From Methanomassiliicoccus sp. (GTDB lineage: Archaea > Thermoplasmatota > Thermoplasmata > Methanomassiliicoccales > Methanomassiliicoccaceae): a DNA stretch of 64,000 nt. This document shows positions 15,153 through 24,900 of this stretch, in pieces; within the stretch, counting starts at the first letter, position 1, and each line of letters starts with the position of its first letter. Made by a program: the position numbers and the translations under genes. The stretch spans positions 105,850 through 169,849 of the forward strand of contig JAEILR010000028.1 in NCBI GenBank assembly GCA_016109435.1, read 5' to 3'. Below the pieces are notes generated by a model that saw only the letters and a list, made by a program, of their open reading frames with translations, had not been told where the DNA came from and did no database searches.

Positions 15153-16901
15153 ATGCAAGAGGCCGAACCCACCGGGAAAGATCTGGAAGGCATGATCGAG
15201 GAGGCCCCTGCCTCTGCCAAGGACGGCACCAAGGACAAAGTAAGGGACGGTTACCTGAAGTTCCTGCGCCGGCTGGCGCCCAACCGGGCGTCCCGCGTGC
15301 GGATGTCCGCCGCGGAGGTGGAGCAACGCCTCGAGTGGTCCAAGGGGCGCGGCTCGGTGGTCACCGAGATCCCCAAGATAGAGGACCCCGCGGTGGAGAC
15401 CACCGAGGTGTACCCCATCAACGAGCCGTACTCCTACGTCCGCATCACCTACAACAACGACACCAGCGAGTACTTCATGGAGTGCCTGGAGCCGAAGCTC
15501 ACGGCCGAGGACGAGAAGCTCCTCAACCTCATCAAGGACACCCTGGGCCGGACGCTGGGGTACGAGTGGGACAAGCTCACCGTGCTGGACAAGAAGGAGT
15601 ACCTGGTGGAGAGCGTGGAATCGTTCATCCACAGCCGGGGGGTCAAGGTTACCCCGCTGCTGAAAAAGAAGCTCAACTACTACATTCTGAGGGACTTCGT
15701 CGGCTATGGTAAGATGGACATCCCCATGCGCGACGAGAACATCGAGGACATCTCCTGCGACGGGGTGAGCGTACCGCTTTTCGTCTACCACCGCAAGTAC
15801 GGCAGCATCAAGACCGGCCTGGTGTTCGACGACGAGGACGCCCTCAACTCCTACGTGGTGGCCCTGGGGCAGCGCTCCGGGAAGCAGATCTCGGTCTCCA
15901 GCCCCATCCTCGACGGCACCTCGCCGGAAGGCCACCGTATCCAGGCCACCTATGCCCGGGAGGTCACCACCCGGGGAGCGACCTTCACCATCCGCCGGTT
16001 CAAGGACAAGCCCTGGACCCCGGTGGACCTGGTGAGGACCAAGACCGCCAGCGCGGAGATGGTAGCATACTTCTGGCTGGGCGTGGAGAACGGGGAATCG
16101 ATGATCATCTGCGGCGGGACCGCCTCGGGAAAGACGTCCACCCTCAATTCCATCGCCCTGTTCATACCCCCGGGAGCGAAGATCGTCACCATGGAGGATA
16201 CCAGGGAGATAAACCTCCCGCACATGAACTGGATCCCCGGCACCACCCGCTCGGGGGTGGGAGAGAAGGGGCCGGACGGCAAGTCGCCGGGGGAGATCGA
16301 CATGTACGACCTGATGCGCGCCTCCCTCCGGCAGCGGCCGAACTACATCATCGTCGGTGAGGTCAGGGGCAAGGAGACGTACACCATGTTCCAGGCCATG
16401 GCCACCGGACATACCACCTTCTCGACCATGCACGCGGATTCCGTGCAATCGATGGTCAACAGGCTGGAGAACCAGCCCATCAACTGTCCTCGCATCCTGC
16501 TCACGGCGCTGCGCAACGTGGTCATCCAGTCCCAGGTCCGGGTCGGCCAGGACCTCGCCAGGCGGATGAAACAGGTCATCGAGATCGTCGGCTTCGAGCC
16601 GGACACCAACGAGCTCATATCCAACACCGTGTACGAGTGGGACCAGCCCACCGACCGGTTCGTCTACAAGGGCCACAGCTTCCTGTTCGACAAGATCATG
16701 GAGATGAAGAACCTCACCCACGAGGAGATGATGAGCGAGTTCGACCGCCGGGTCGACCTCATCAAGTACATGGTCTTCCGCAACTTCGCGGACCACCGCA
16801 GGATCTGGGAGCTCATCAACCAGTACTACAAGGACCCCGACAAGACCATCAAGCGGGTCCGCAAGGAGCTGCAGGACGGGGGGGTGGCCGCAAGTGCCTG
16901 A
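15153..16901 (+). CDS. type II/IV secretion ATPase (pilus motor 1)
   Basis: A 582-residue hexameric motor ATPase of the GspE/FlaI/TadA group. Tandem ATGs occur at 15150 and 15153; the second has GGTGA at the four-base spacing common in this genome. An N-terminal ~200-residue domain is followed by the DEN-IEDISCDG motif, the P-loop CGGTASGKTSTLNS, an Asp box around MEDTREINLPH, Walker B NYIIVGEVRGKE and the His box ATGHTTFSTMHAD. It powers assembly of the pilus whose subunit is encoded just upstream. A paralogue with the same architecture lies at 18848-20524. Confidence 0.9.
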   Translation: MQEAEPTGKDLEGMIEEAPASAKDGTKDKVRDGYLKFLRRLAPNRASRVRMSAAEVEQRLEWSKGRGSVVTEIPKIEDPAVETTEVYPINEPYSYVRITYNNDTSEYFMECLEPKLTAEDEKLLNLIKDTLGRTLGYEWDKLTVLDKKEYLVESVESFIHSRGVKVTPLLKKKLNYYILRDFVGYGKMDIPMRDENIEDISCDGVSVPLFVYHRKYGSIKTGLVFDDEDALNSYVVALGQRSGKQISVSSPILDGTSPEGHRIQATYAREVTTRGATFTIRRFKDKPWTPVDLVRTKTASAEMVAYFWLGVENGESMIICGGTASGKTSTLNSIALFIPPGAKIVTMEDTREINLPHMNWIPGTTRSGVGEKGPDGKSPGEIDMYDLMRASLRQRPNYIIVGEVRGKETYTMFQAMATGHTTFSTMHADSVQSMVNRLENQPINCPRILLTALRNVVIQSQVRVGQDLARRMKQVIEIVGFEPDTNELISNTVYEWDQPTDRFVYKGHSFLFDKIMEMKNLTHEEMMSEFDRRVDLIKYMVFRNFADHRRIWELINQYYKDPDKTIKRVRKELQDGGVAASA

Positions 16902-17937
16902 GATCTCCGATTCATTCACCAAGTTCGATTCCAAGAAGAACAAGAACTACACCAAGACGATGAGGACGACCGAGCAGCAGGCCGAGAAGCGTGGCCCCCG
17001 CCTCATCCGGCTGCAGGACGGAGCGCTCCCGGACTACATCGCCCTGACCCCGTACCAGATGTTCTGCTGGCGGGTCATGGGGAAGGCGGTCAAGCTGAGG
17101 TCCAAGCCCAATCCCAAGCTGGAGCTGCAGCTGCAGCAGGCCCACATGAGGATGCGTCCGGAGGAGTACGTCGCGTACATCTGGATGAGCACCCTCATCG
17201 CCCTCATAGCCAGCCTGGCGGTGGCCTCCCTGTTCGGCGGTGTGCTCCTGGCGCTGCTGCACGTCCAGGCCGCCCTGGTGCTGGTGTTCTTCGTCCTCCT
17301 GGTAGCCATCCCCCCGATGATCGTCTACATGATGCTGATGTCCGTCCCCGGCTCCAAGGCCAAGACCAGAGCGAGGGACATCAACAAGCGCATCGGCCCG
17401 GCCATGAGCTTCATCTCCGCCATGGCCTCCGCCGACGTCAACGTGGACGTCATCTTCAAGGAGCTGGCGAAGCAGGACATCTACGGCGAGATCAAGAACG
17501 AGGCCGCCTGGATCACCAGGGACACCGAGCTACTGGGCATCGATATCCTCACCGCCATCAACCGCGCCGCGCAGAGGACCCCCTCGATCAAGTTCCAGGA
17601 GTTCCTCCAGGGTGTGGTCACCAGCTCCACCTCGGGCGGGCAGCTCAAGCCCTACTTCCTGCAGAAGGCCGAGCAGTACGAGAAGGAGGCCAAGCTGGAG
17701 ATGCGCTCCCAGCTGGAGACCCTGGGCCTGATGGCGGAGACCTTCGTCACCGTGGTGGTGGCGTTCCCGCTGTTCCTGGTGGTCATCATGGCCATCATGG
17801 CCATCGTGCCCGGCGGAGGCGGGGACACTTCCATGACCGTGCTCCTGCTGGAGATCGTCGTCGGGCTGATGATCCCCCTGTCCCAGTTCGGTTTCATATT
17901 CTTCATCTGGAACATGACCAAGGAGTCGACGATGTGA
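16894..17937 (+). CDS. pilus platform protein 1 (FlaJ/TadC-type, T2SF domain)
   Basis: A 347-residue membrane protein starting at GTG 16894, overlapping the ATPase gene by eight bases. A basic N-terminal domain precedes two membrane spans (residues ~100-150), a cytoplasmic T2SF helical domain with KTRARDINKRIGPAMSFISAMASADVNVDVIFKELA, and two further spans at the C-terminus (VTVVVAFPLFLVVIMAIMAIV and IVVGLMIPLSQFGFIFFIW). It should anchor the ATPase at the membrane and transmit motion to the pilus base. Together with the next gene it forms a J1/J2 tandem like TadB/TadC and Epd-type pili. Confidence 0.87.
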   Translation: MPEISDSFTKFDSKKNKNYTKTMRTTEQQAEKRGPRLIRLQDGALPDYIALTPYQMFCWRVMGKAVKLRSKPNPKLELQLQQAHMRMRPEEYVAYIWMSTLIALIASLAVASLFGGVLLALLHVQAALVLVFFVLLVAIPPMIVYMMLMSVPGSKAKTRARDINKRIGPAMSFISAMASADVNVDVIFKELAKQDIYGEIKNEAAWITRDTELLGIDILTAINRAAQRTPSIKFQEFLQGVVTSSTSGGQLKPYFLQKAEQYEKEAKLEMRSQLETLGLMAETFVTVVVAFPLFLVVIMAIMAIVPGGGGDTSMTVLLLEIVVGLMIPLSQFGFIFFIWNMTKESTM

Positions 17938-17946
17938 GGTGGTGGC

Positions 17947-18846
17947 ATGGCCGAGGATATAATTGACCTGGATCAACTGGACCTTAAGAAACTGGACTAC
18001 AGCCAGACCATCCTCATCGCCAGCGTGGTAGTGGCAGTGCTGCTGTTCGTCGTCGCCTTCCTCGAGGCCATCGGCGGCCTGGACACCCCCCTGCTGTGGA
18101 TCGACTTCGTCGTCCTGGGCCTGATGGCCATCACCGGACCGTACGGATTCTACAAGAGCATGCAGAGGAAGAAGATCAGGGATATCGAGGTCCGCCTGCC
18201 CGAGTTCCTGAGGGACGTGGCCGAGGCCGGGCGGTTCGGCATGACCCTGGCCCAGGCCATCAAGGTGGCCTCTCGGGGCCGCTACGGGAAGCTGACCCCG
18301 GAGATCCGCAGGATGGCCGCCCAGATCGACTGGGGAGTGCCCGCCTCGGAGGCCATGCGCCTGTTCTCGGAGAGGGTCAACACCCCCCTGGTCAAGAGGA
18401 TGACCTCCATCATCATCAAGGCCAACGATGCCGGCGGGTCGGTTTCCGACGTGCTGTCCATGGTGGCCCACGACGCCCGGGAGTCCATGCTCAACCAGGC
18501 CGAGCGCAAGATCGCGATGTCCACCTACATGGTGGTCATCTACATCGCCTTCGCGGTGTTCATCGCCACCATCTTCATCCTCAACTCGACCTTCCTGCCC
18601 AAAATGATCGAGGCCGGCCAATCGGTGGCCGCGGGGGCCGAGGCGGCCGGGGTCACCAGCCTGCCGGTGTCCATCAAGACCGACGTCATCCCCACCATCC
18701 AGATGCTGTTCATCATCTCGGTGGCCATCCACGCCTTCGGGGACGGGATCCTCGCCGGAGTGCTGGCCGACGGGCAGATCTCATCGGGAATGAAGCACGC
18801 GTTCATCATGCTGCTCATCGGGCTGCTGGGAACGAGGGTGATCTGA
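17947..18846 (+). CDS. pilus platform protein 2 (FlaJ/TadC-type, T2SF domain)
   Basis: A 299-residue membrane protein nine bases after platform protein 1, with a GAGGTGG ribosome binding site. Two N-terminal membrane spans (ILIASVVVAVLLFVVAFLEAI and LLWIDFVVLGLMAITG) are followed by the T2SF domain (VRLPEFLRDVAEAGRFGMTLAQAIKVAS, then FSERVNTPLVKRMTSIIIKANDAGGSVSDVL) and further spans near the C-terminus. Probably forms a hetero-complex with platform protein 1. Its stop codon is followed almost immediately by the second ATPase gene. Confidence 0.87.
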   Translation: MAEDIIDLDQLDLKKLDYSQTILIASVVVAVLLFVVAFLEAIGGLDTPLLWIDFVVLGLMAITGPYGFYKSMQRKKIRDIEVRLPEFLRDVAEAGRFGMTLAQAIKVASRGRYGKLTPEIRRMAAQIDWGVPASEAMRLFSERVNTPLVKRMTSIIIKANDAGGSVSDVLSMVAHDARESMLNQAERKIAMSTYMVVIYIAFAVFIATIFILNSTFLPKMIEAGQSVAAGAEAAGVTSLPVSIKTDVIPTIQMLFIISVAIHAFGDGILAGVLADGQISSGMKHAFIMLLIGLLGTRVI

Positions 18847-18847
18847 C

Positions 18848-20524
18848 ATGGACGAAGCGATGAGGCAGGAGGAGATCGAGCCCCTGTTCCAGGAGGAGCA
18901 GGGGCCGGAGAAGCTGTCCATAACCTCCAGGTACCTGTCGTTCCTGGCCAAGGTCAAGAAGAAGCCCATGCGGGTGAGGCTGCCCACCAACGTGATGTCC
19001 GAGTCCAAGGTGGTCACCGAGATACCCAAGCTGTCCGACCCGGAGGTGGAGGAGGTCGAGATCGTCCCGGTGGAGGAGCCGTACTCGTACGTGCGCATCA
19101 AGTACGACGGCATCGCCGGGGAGTACCTCTATGAGGTCATCGAGCCCCGGCTGACCTCCGACGAGCAGTCCATACTGGACGTGCTCAAGGGAGCGCTCAT
19201 CGTGTCCATCAACCTGGCCGACACCAAGGACATCGAGGAGAAGCGCAACATCCTCGACCGGGCCGCGGAGAAACTGCTGCACAAGCTGCAGGTGGAGCTG
19301 GACCCGGTATCCAAACAAAGGATCGCCTACTACCTGCGCCGGGACTTCACCGGCTACGGGGTCATCAACGTCATGATGGTCGACCCCAACATCGAGGACT
19401 GCTCCTGCGACGGGATCGACATCCCCCTGTACATCTACCACCGCAAGTACGGCAGCATCAAGAGCAACATCAAGTTCGAGAAGGAGGACGAGCTGGACGC
19501 CTACGTCGTGTGGCTGGCCCAGAAGTGCGGCAAGCACATCTCGGTAGCGAACCCGCTACTGGACGCTACCATACCCGACGGGTCCAGGCTGAACGCCACA
19601 CTGGGGAAGCACGTCACCAAGAGAGGCTCCTCCTTCACCATAAGCCGGTTCAAGGACAACCCCTTCACCCCGGTGGACCTGCTGAGGTTCAAGACCATGT
19701 CCACCGAGATGATGGCCTACCTGTGGATATCGGTGGAGTTCGGCTCCTCCATGCTCGTCTGCGGCGGAACGGCCTCAGGCAAGACCACCACGCTCAACGC
19801 CATCCTGCTGTTCATCCCTCCTCAGATGAAGATCGTCAGCATCGAGGACACCAGGGAACTCAACCTTCCGCACGAGAACTGGATCCCCGGCCTGACCAGA
19901 GAGGGCTTCGGAGGCAGGACCGGAGCGGTCAGCGGCACCATCAACATGTTCGACCTGCTCACCGCCGCCCTGAGGCAGAGGCCCCAGTACCTGATGGTCG
20001 GTGAGGTCCGGGGCAAGGAGGCATACGTCGTCTTCCAGGCCATGGCCACCGGCCACATATCGTACTCCACGTTCCACGCCGAGGACGTGCAGGCCATGGT
20101 CCACAGACTGGAGAACGACCCCATCGACCTCCCCCGCGCTCTCCTCACCGCCCTCAACCTGGTCCTCCTGCAGGGCCAGGTGAAGGTGGGCACGAAGATG
20201 ACCAGGCGGGTGAAAGGGCTCACCGAGATCGTGGGCATGGACCCCGAGACCGGCGAGCTGATCACCAACTCGGTGTTCAACTGGAACCCCGCCGACGACA
20301 CCTTCACCTACTCCGGCCACTCCTACACCTACGAGAAGGTCCGGGCAGTCCGCAACTGGTCCCCCAGGGAGATGGAGCGCGAGGTCAAGCGCCGCATGGA
20401 CATCCTGGAGTACATGAAGAAGATCGGGGTGAACAACTACCGCCAGGTGGCCAAGGTCGTTTCCGCCTACTACAAGGACCCCGAGAAGGTCATGAAAGAG
20501 GTCAAGGAACGCATGTCCGAGTGA
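18848..20524 (+). CDS. type II/IV secretion ATPase (pilus motor 2)
   Basis: A 558-residue paralogue of motor 1, starting one base after the stop of platform protein 2 region, with GGGTGA upstream. Shared segments include VVTEIPK, EEPYSYVRIKYD, PNIEDCSCDGIDIPLYIYHRKYGSIK, the P-loop CGGTASGKTTTLNA, IEDTRELNLPHENWIPG, Walker B YLMVGEVRGKE and ATGHISYSTFHAEDVQ. All catalytic motifs are intact, so both motors should be active. It ends the five-gene operon. Whether it serves assembly, disassembly or a different platform cannot be decided from sequence. Confidence 0.9.
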   Translation: MDEAMRQEEIEPLFQEEQGPEKLSITSRYLSFLAKVKKKPMRVRLPTNVMSESKVVTEIPKLSDPEVEEVEIVPVEEPYSYVRIKYDGIAGEYLYEVIEPRLTSDEQSILDVLKGALIVSINLADTKDIEEKRNILDRAAEKLLHKLQVELDPVSKQRIAYYLRRDFTGYGVINVMMVDPNIEDCSCDGIDIPLYIYHRKYGSIKSNIKFEKEDELDAYVVWLAQKCGKHISVANPLLDATIPDGSRLNATLGKHVTKRGSSFTISRFKDNPFTPVDLLRFKTMSTEMMAYLWISVEFGSSMLVCGGTASGKTTTLNAILLFIPPQMKIVSIEDTRELNLPHENWIPGLTREGFGGRTGAVSGTINMFDLLTAALRQRPQYLMVGEVRGKEAYVVFQAMATGHISYSTFHAEDVQAMVHRLENDPIDLPRALLTALNLVLLQGQVKVGTKMTRRVKGLTEIVGMDPETGELITNSVFNWNPADDTFTYSGHSYTYEKVRAVRNWSPREMEREVKRRMDILEYMKKIGVNNYRQVAKVVSAYYKDPEKVMKEVKERMSE

Positions 20525-20542
20525 TCGGCCGCGCTTCCTTTC

Positions 20543-21124
20543 TCACTCCCCGCCCGCCTCGCGGTAGGCGTCCACCGACTGGTACAGCCAGAGGACCACC
20601 CACGCTATGGCCCCTACCACGATCAGGAACGCCAGATCGGGCAGGAACAATACGATGAAGGCCAGGGGGAAGGGGCCTACCAGCATCATGAGCAGGCCCA
20701 TGAACAGGAACAGCAACCCTTTCTTGAGCTTCCCGGCGAAGAGGTGCCCGATGCCCCACAGGGAGAACATCCCGGGAACGATCGCCAGGATGAGCGCCGC
20801 CAGCGGTCTGGACGAGACCTTGCTCTTTGTTCCGTGGCGGAGGGTAAGGCCGCACCCGGCGCAATGACGGTCGAAGGCGGCTATCGAACCTCCGCAGGAG
20901 GGGCACCTGCCGGTGCCGTCGAGGATCTGGCCGCATCCGGTGCAGAAGGCGGCCCCCTCCGGGCTGAGGCACCCGCAGTAGCCGCACCTGGCCGTCCTAT
21001 CTTGAGACCTACGGGCTCCGTCCCTCTCCCGCGTCGCCAGCATGGCGTCCTGAAGCTGTTCGCCACAATGCGGACAGGTCGTCCGGGACGCTCTCGCCTC
21101 GTTGCCACAGCGCGGACAGTGCAT
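20543..21124 (-). CDS. zinc-ribbon membrane protein A
   Basis: A 193-residue protein with two to three zinc ribbons at the N-terminus (CPRCGNEA...CPHCGEQ, CGYCGCLSPEGAAFCTGCGQ, CPSCGGSIAAFDRHCAGCG) followed by a TM2-like membrane domain: PGMFSLWGIGHLFAGKLKKGLLFLFMG and two to three hydrophobic helices, ending in YQSVDAYREAGGE. The zinc domain should be cytoplasmic. The next gene upstream on this strand encodes a clear paralogue. Such proteins are frequent in Thermoplasmata, but no function is known to me. It converges with the pilus operon. Confidence 0.75.
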   Translation of the reverse strand: MHCPRCGNEARASRTTCPHCGEQLQDAMLATRERDGARRSQDRTARCGYCGCLSPEGAAFCTGCGQILDGTGRCPSCGGSIAAFDRHCAGCGLTLRHGTKSKVSSRPLAALILAIVPGMFSLWGIGHLFAGKLKKGLLFLFMGLLMMLVGPFPLAFIVLFLPDLAFLIVVGAIAWVVLWLYQSVDAYREAGGE

Positions 21125-21225
21125 TCACGATCCAAGGAGTATGATAATATACGAATAAAAAAGATGGCTCCCGGACTTCGTGAGAGGCCGGTGGCGGAGG
21201 GGCCTTCGGACCCCGCTCCGGAGGC

Positions 21226-21822
21226 TCACTCCCCGCCGGCTTCCCAGTACGCGTCGATGGCCTGCAGGATCCATAGCGCGACCCATAGCACCAGGCCCAG
21301 GATGGACAGCCCGGCCAGCTCCCCGATGTCGCTGATCAGCACGACCAGGGAGACCGGGGCGACCAGGGCCAGCACCAGGCCCAGGACGAAGAATAGGATC
21401 CCCTTTCTCATGGATGCGGAGAAGAACTGGCCCAGGCCCCAGATGGAGAACATCCCGGGTATCAGGCCGAGGAGCAGGGCGGCGATGGGGCGGGACGACT
21501 TCTGCAGTTTCTCCGGACGGACCAGGCGGCCGCACCCGGTGCAGTAGCGGTCCTCCGCCCCGATCCTGGTGCGGCAGTCCCGGCACTCCCCGGGGCCGTC
21601 GACCAGGAACCCGCATCTCCCGCAGAACGTTTCCTTGCCGTCGAGCACCACCCCGCAGTTCTGGCAGCGGGGGAACCCGTTGGAGAGGTCCTGTCCGATC
21701 GCTGCGTTCCCCTCCTCGTCCTTCTCCCTTACCACCAATGTGCCGCAGTAGGGACAGACGTCGAAGTCCTCAGGCACGTTCTCGCCGCACTGCGAGCATA
21801 GGGGGTTCATCGCCCCCCACAT
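21226..21822 (-). CDS. zinc-ribbon membrane protein B, paralogue of A
   Basis: A 198-residue protein from ATG 21822 (MWGAMNPLCSQCG); ATG 21810 is an alternative. The reading frame stays open for 700 bp upstream but that part is antisense-free shadow of the giant gene and has no start signals; an A/T box TCTATTAATCG sits 25 bases before 21822. Three paired-cysteine ribbons (CSQCGENVPEDFDVCPYCG, CQNCGVVLDGKETFCGRCG, CRDCRTRIGAEDRYCTGCG) precede the same membrane module as protein A (PGMFSIWGLGQFFSASMRKGILFFVLG) and the same C-terminal AIDAYWEAGGE. The pair arose by tandem duplication. Confidence 0.72.
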   Translation of the reverse strand: MWGAMNPLCSQCGENVPEDFDVCPYCGTLVVREKDEEGNAAIGQDLSNGFPRCQNCGVVLDGKETFCGRCGFLVDGPGECRDCRTRIGAEDRYCTGCGRLVRPEKLQKSSRPIAALLLGLIPGMFSIWGLGQFFSASMRKGILFFVLGLVLALVAPVSLVVLISDIGELAGLSILGLVLWVALWILQAIDAYWEAGGE

Positions 21823-21917
21823 AACCAAACATCGATTAATAGAATGGTATGCGGGGACGAGCGCGGAACAGAAGGAGGAGAAAAGAAGGAAAGGGTTTAT
21901 CGAGGGGGTTTGACGCC

Positions 21918-24900
21918 TCACTCCGCGGGCTTGTCCTGGTTGTCGGCGCTGGGCTGCCCCCTGGCCTCGGCCTTGGCCTCTTCGGGCTTGGGAGCGGCCT
22001 TTTTCTCCACCGGCCGGCGCACGATCCGCCTGAGGGGCTTGGGAGCGGCCTCGGCCTTGGCCTCTTCGGGCTTGGCCTCCTCGACCTTGGGCTTCTCGAG
22101 GTTGGTGCCGCACTTGTGGCACACCGGCGAGCCGCGGGGGTTGAGGGTGCCGCAGGATGGGCAGGAGACGCCGCTGAACTTGCGCTTCTCCTCCTCCTGG
22201 GCCAGCCAGGTCTCGAAGCTCACGTACGAGGGCTGCTTCTTGAACCACTCCACGAACTTGGCGTCGGAGTACTTCTTGCCCATGGAGGCCTTGGCCTCGT
22301 CGCGGAAGGTGTCCACGTGGGCGTCGTACTGCTCCCTCATCTTCTTGATGTAGGCGTCCTCCTCTTCCTCGATGGCATCGCCGATGAACTTGGCGTTGCA
22401 CTCCGGACAGGAGGTCGAGTTGGACGGGATCCAAGCCCCGCACTCGCTGCACTTGGCGGTGCCGACCTCGAAGGCCACGCCGCACTTGGGGCAGCTCTTG
22501 GAGGACTCCGGCACCAGAGCGCCGCACTCCCCGCACTCCACCATCTTCCCCAGCCCGTACTTGTACAGCCAGGCGGAGAAGAGGATGATCGCCGCGGCGA
22601 TGACCGCCAGGATCATCAGGTAGATGTACCAGGGGATGCCCCCTGCATCAGGCGCCTTGATGATGACGTTCTTCATGGTGCTGAAGGTCTTGTCCCCCAT
22701 GTCCACCGAGCCGTGCACCTGGTATGAGCCGCTGGAGCCTTCCGGAACGAACACCGGGATGGCGAAGTTGCCCTTCGCGTTGGTGGAGCCGTTGAAGGTG
22801 CCGCCGACCAGCTGGCCGTTCTTCTCCAGCCACAGCGTCACCGTGGCGCCGGGTATGGCCTCGTTGTTGTTCTGGTTGAACACCTTGCCGGTGACGAACA
22901 TGTTGGTCCCCGGCACGTAGCTCGTGGAGTCGAGAGAATAGATCTCGACGACGGCGTCAGGCGCGTCGATGGAGAACACCGCCGTCACCTCGTCATTGGT
23001 GTTGTCGCGGTCATCGATGATGTTGTCCGGGTTGGCCACCACCAGGATGGTGTACACCCCCATGGTCATGTTGATCTGCCAGGTGGTGTTGACGATGGCC
23101 TCCTGTCCGGCGGCGATGTTCCTCTGGACCATCCCGATGTAGCTGGGCTGGCCCTCGCCGTTCACCGCGTAGAAGTAGAACGCGGCGGCAATGGCCGGAG
23201 TGCTGCCTCCGTTCCTGGCGACCGTGGATATCTCCACCTTCTCGCCCTGGCTGGCGTGGTCCACTTCCTCCTCGGAAAGGGTCATGGTGATGTCGTCGAC
23301 GAACATCAGGTCGGCCCTCATGTCGTTGACCACCAGGTTCTGGCTCACCACGTTGTTGACGTAGTCTATCTCGTTGATGCGGCTGGAGGAGCTCGGGTTG
23401 ACCCACACGGTGATGGGGGACCCGGAGGCCCCGGCGCCCTCGACGTTGGCGGCCAGCCACTTGCCGGTGACCGTAACGGTCTGGTCGGCGTTGATGTTGG
23501 GGATGACCTTGGTGTCGATCAGGACACCGGCGGTGTTCCCGAGATAGAAGTTGACCACCACGTTGGACGCGGGCACCTCACCGATGTTCTTGATGGCCGC
23601 CTCGATGTTGACGGTCTGCCCGACGCTGACCGGGCTGGCCGGGTTGAACACCACGTAGTTCGGCCTCAGGTCGGCGTAGTTCAGCACCTTCTGGGTGAAC
23701 GACACGGTGTTGTTGCTCTCGGATATCTCGGTTATCGCCCCGTTGGGGTCGATCACCACTTCCAGGATGTAGCTGCCCGGCAGGCTGGGGGTCCAGGAGG
23801 CGGTAGCCACACCGTAATCGTCCACGTCGATGTAGGCGATGGTGACGCTTGCCAGCGTATCTCTGGACTGGCCGCTGGGGTCGGTGACGAAGAATCTCAC
23901 CAGCACGTCACTGGCGGACACGTCGCCGGTGTTCCTAACATAGGCAGAGATGGTCGCGGTCTGTCCCCTGGTGGGGGCGACCGGGCTGAGAGTGACCTCG
24001 TTCCTCTGCACGCTGAGATCGGCGATGCCCTGGACCGTTACCATGGTGTGGTTGGCGTTATTGGTCTTGTCCAGCTCGGCGATCCGACCGTACGGGTCGA
24101 CCGCGATGCTGATGTTTCGGACCCCCAGGTGCTTGGCGTTCCAGGTGGCCGATACGTCGATGGTCTGTCCCGGCTGGATCAGCGGGATGGTCACATCGTG
24201 GAAGATCGCACCGTTATCGGCGAACACCACCTGGACGTTATGGGCGGCCACCACTCCGACGTTGGATATGGTGGTGGACACCGTCACGTTCTGGTAGTGC
24301 ACCGGGGAACCGGTCGACAGATGTATGGGCGGGTCCAGGTCCGGCAGCGCGCCGGGTATGGAGATCGTCACCGGGGCCAGGATGGTCCTGGCCAGGGGCT
24401 CGGAGTAGCCGATGATCCCCACGTTCATGGGATACTGGCCGTTGAAGACCTGCCCGCTGTAGGTATAGGTCGTGCTGGCGATGTAGTCGCCGACGAAGCC
24501 CTGGTACACTGACATGCCCACGGTCCTCACGTCGGTGAGAACCCGGAAGGTGATCGAGCCGTCCGCGCCGGTCAGGCCACTGTCATAGAGGCCGTTCACC
24601 AGGTGGGCGATGGTCACGCTGGCGCCGGGGAGCCTCTCCCCGGTGCCGTCGAGCACGACGACCTTGACCCAGCGGTAGTGGTTGATTACCGCGGAATCAC
24701 GGGGGTTGAGGGCGGCGATGGACACGTTGGTCACATCGGCGACGGCGTTCCCACCGAACGAGGACCATGCCTGGCTGAAGGTGGAGTCCTGCACGAACAC
24801 CTTGGCATGGGAGGTGGCGGGAGCCGCCAGGTCCGCACCGAGGGTCGAGGAGACGATGTACACCTCGCTGTTGTCATCCGCCCGGATGTGGACGGCCGAC

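Noticed and set aside
14151..16943. 930-aa open frame on the minus strand across the pilin and ATPase genes
   Set aside because: It is antisense to genes with clear family motifs; its Val/His/Leu/Asp-rich composition is what the reverse of G/C-ending codons produces, and it lacks start signals or recognisable domains.
21823..22536. N-terminal extension of zinc-ribbon membrane protein B
   Set aside because: This stretch lies in another frame of the giant gene's 3' end; the real protein begins with the zinc ribbon at 21822 or 21810.
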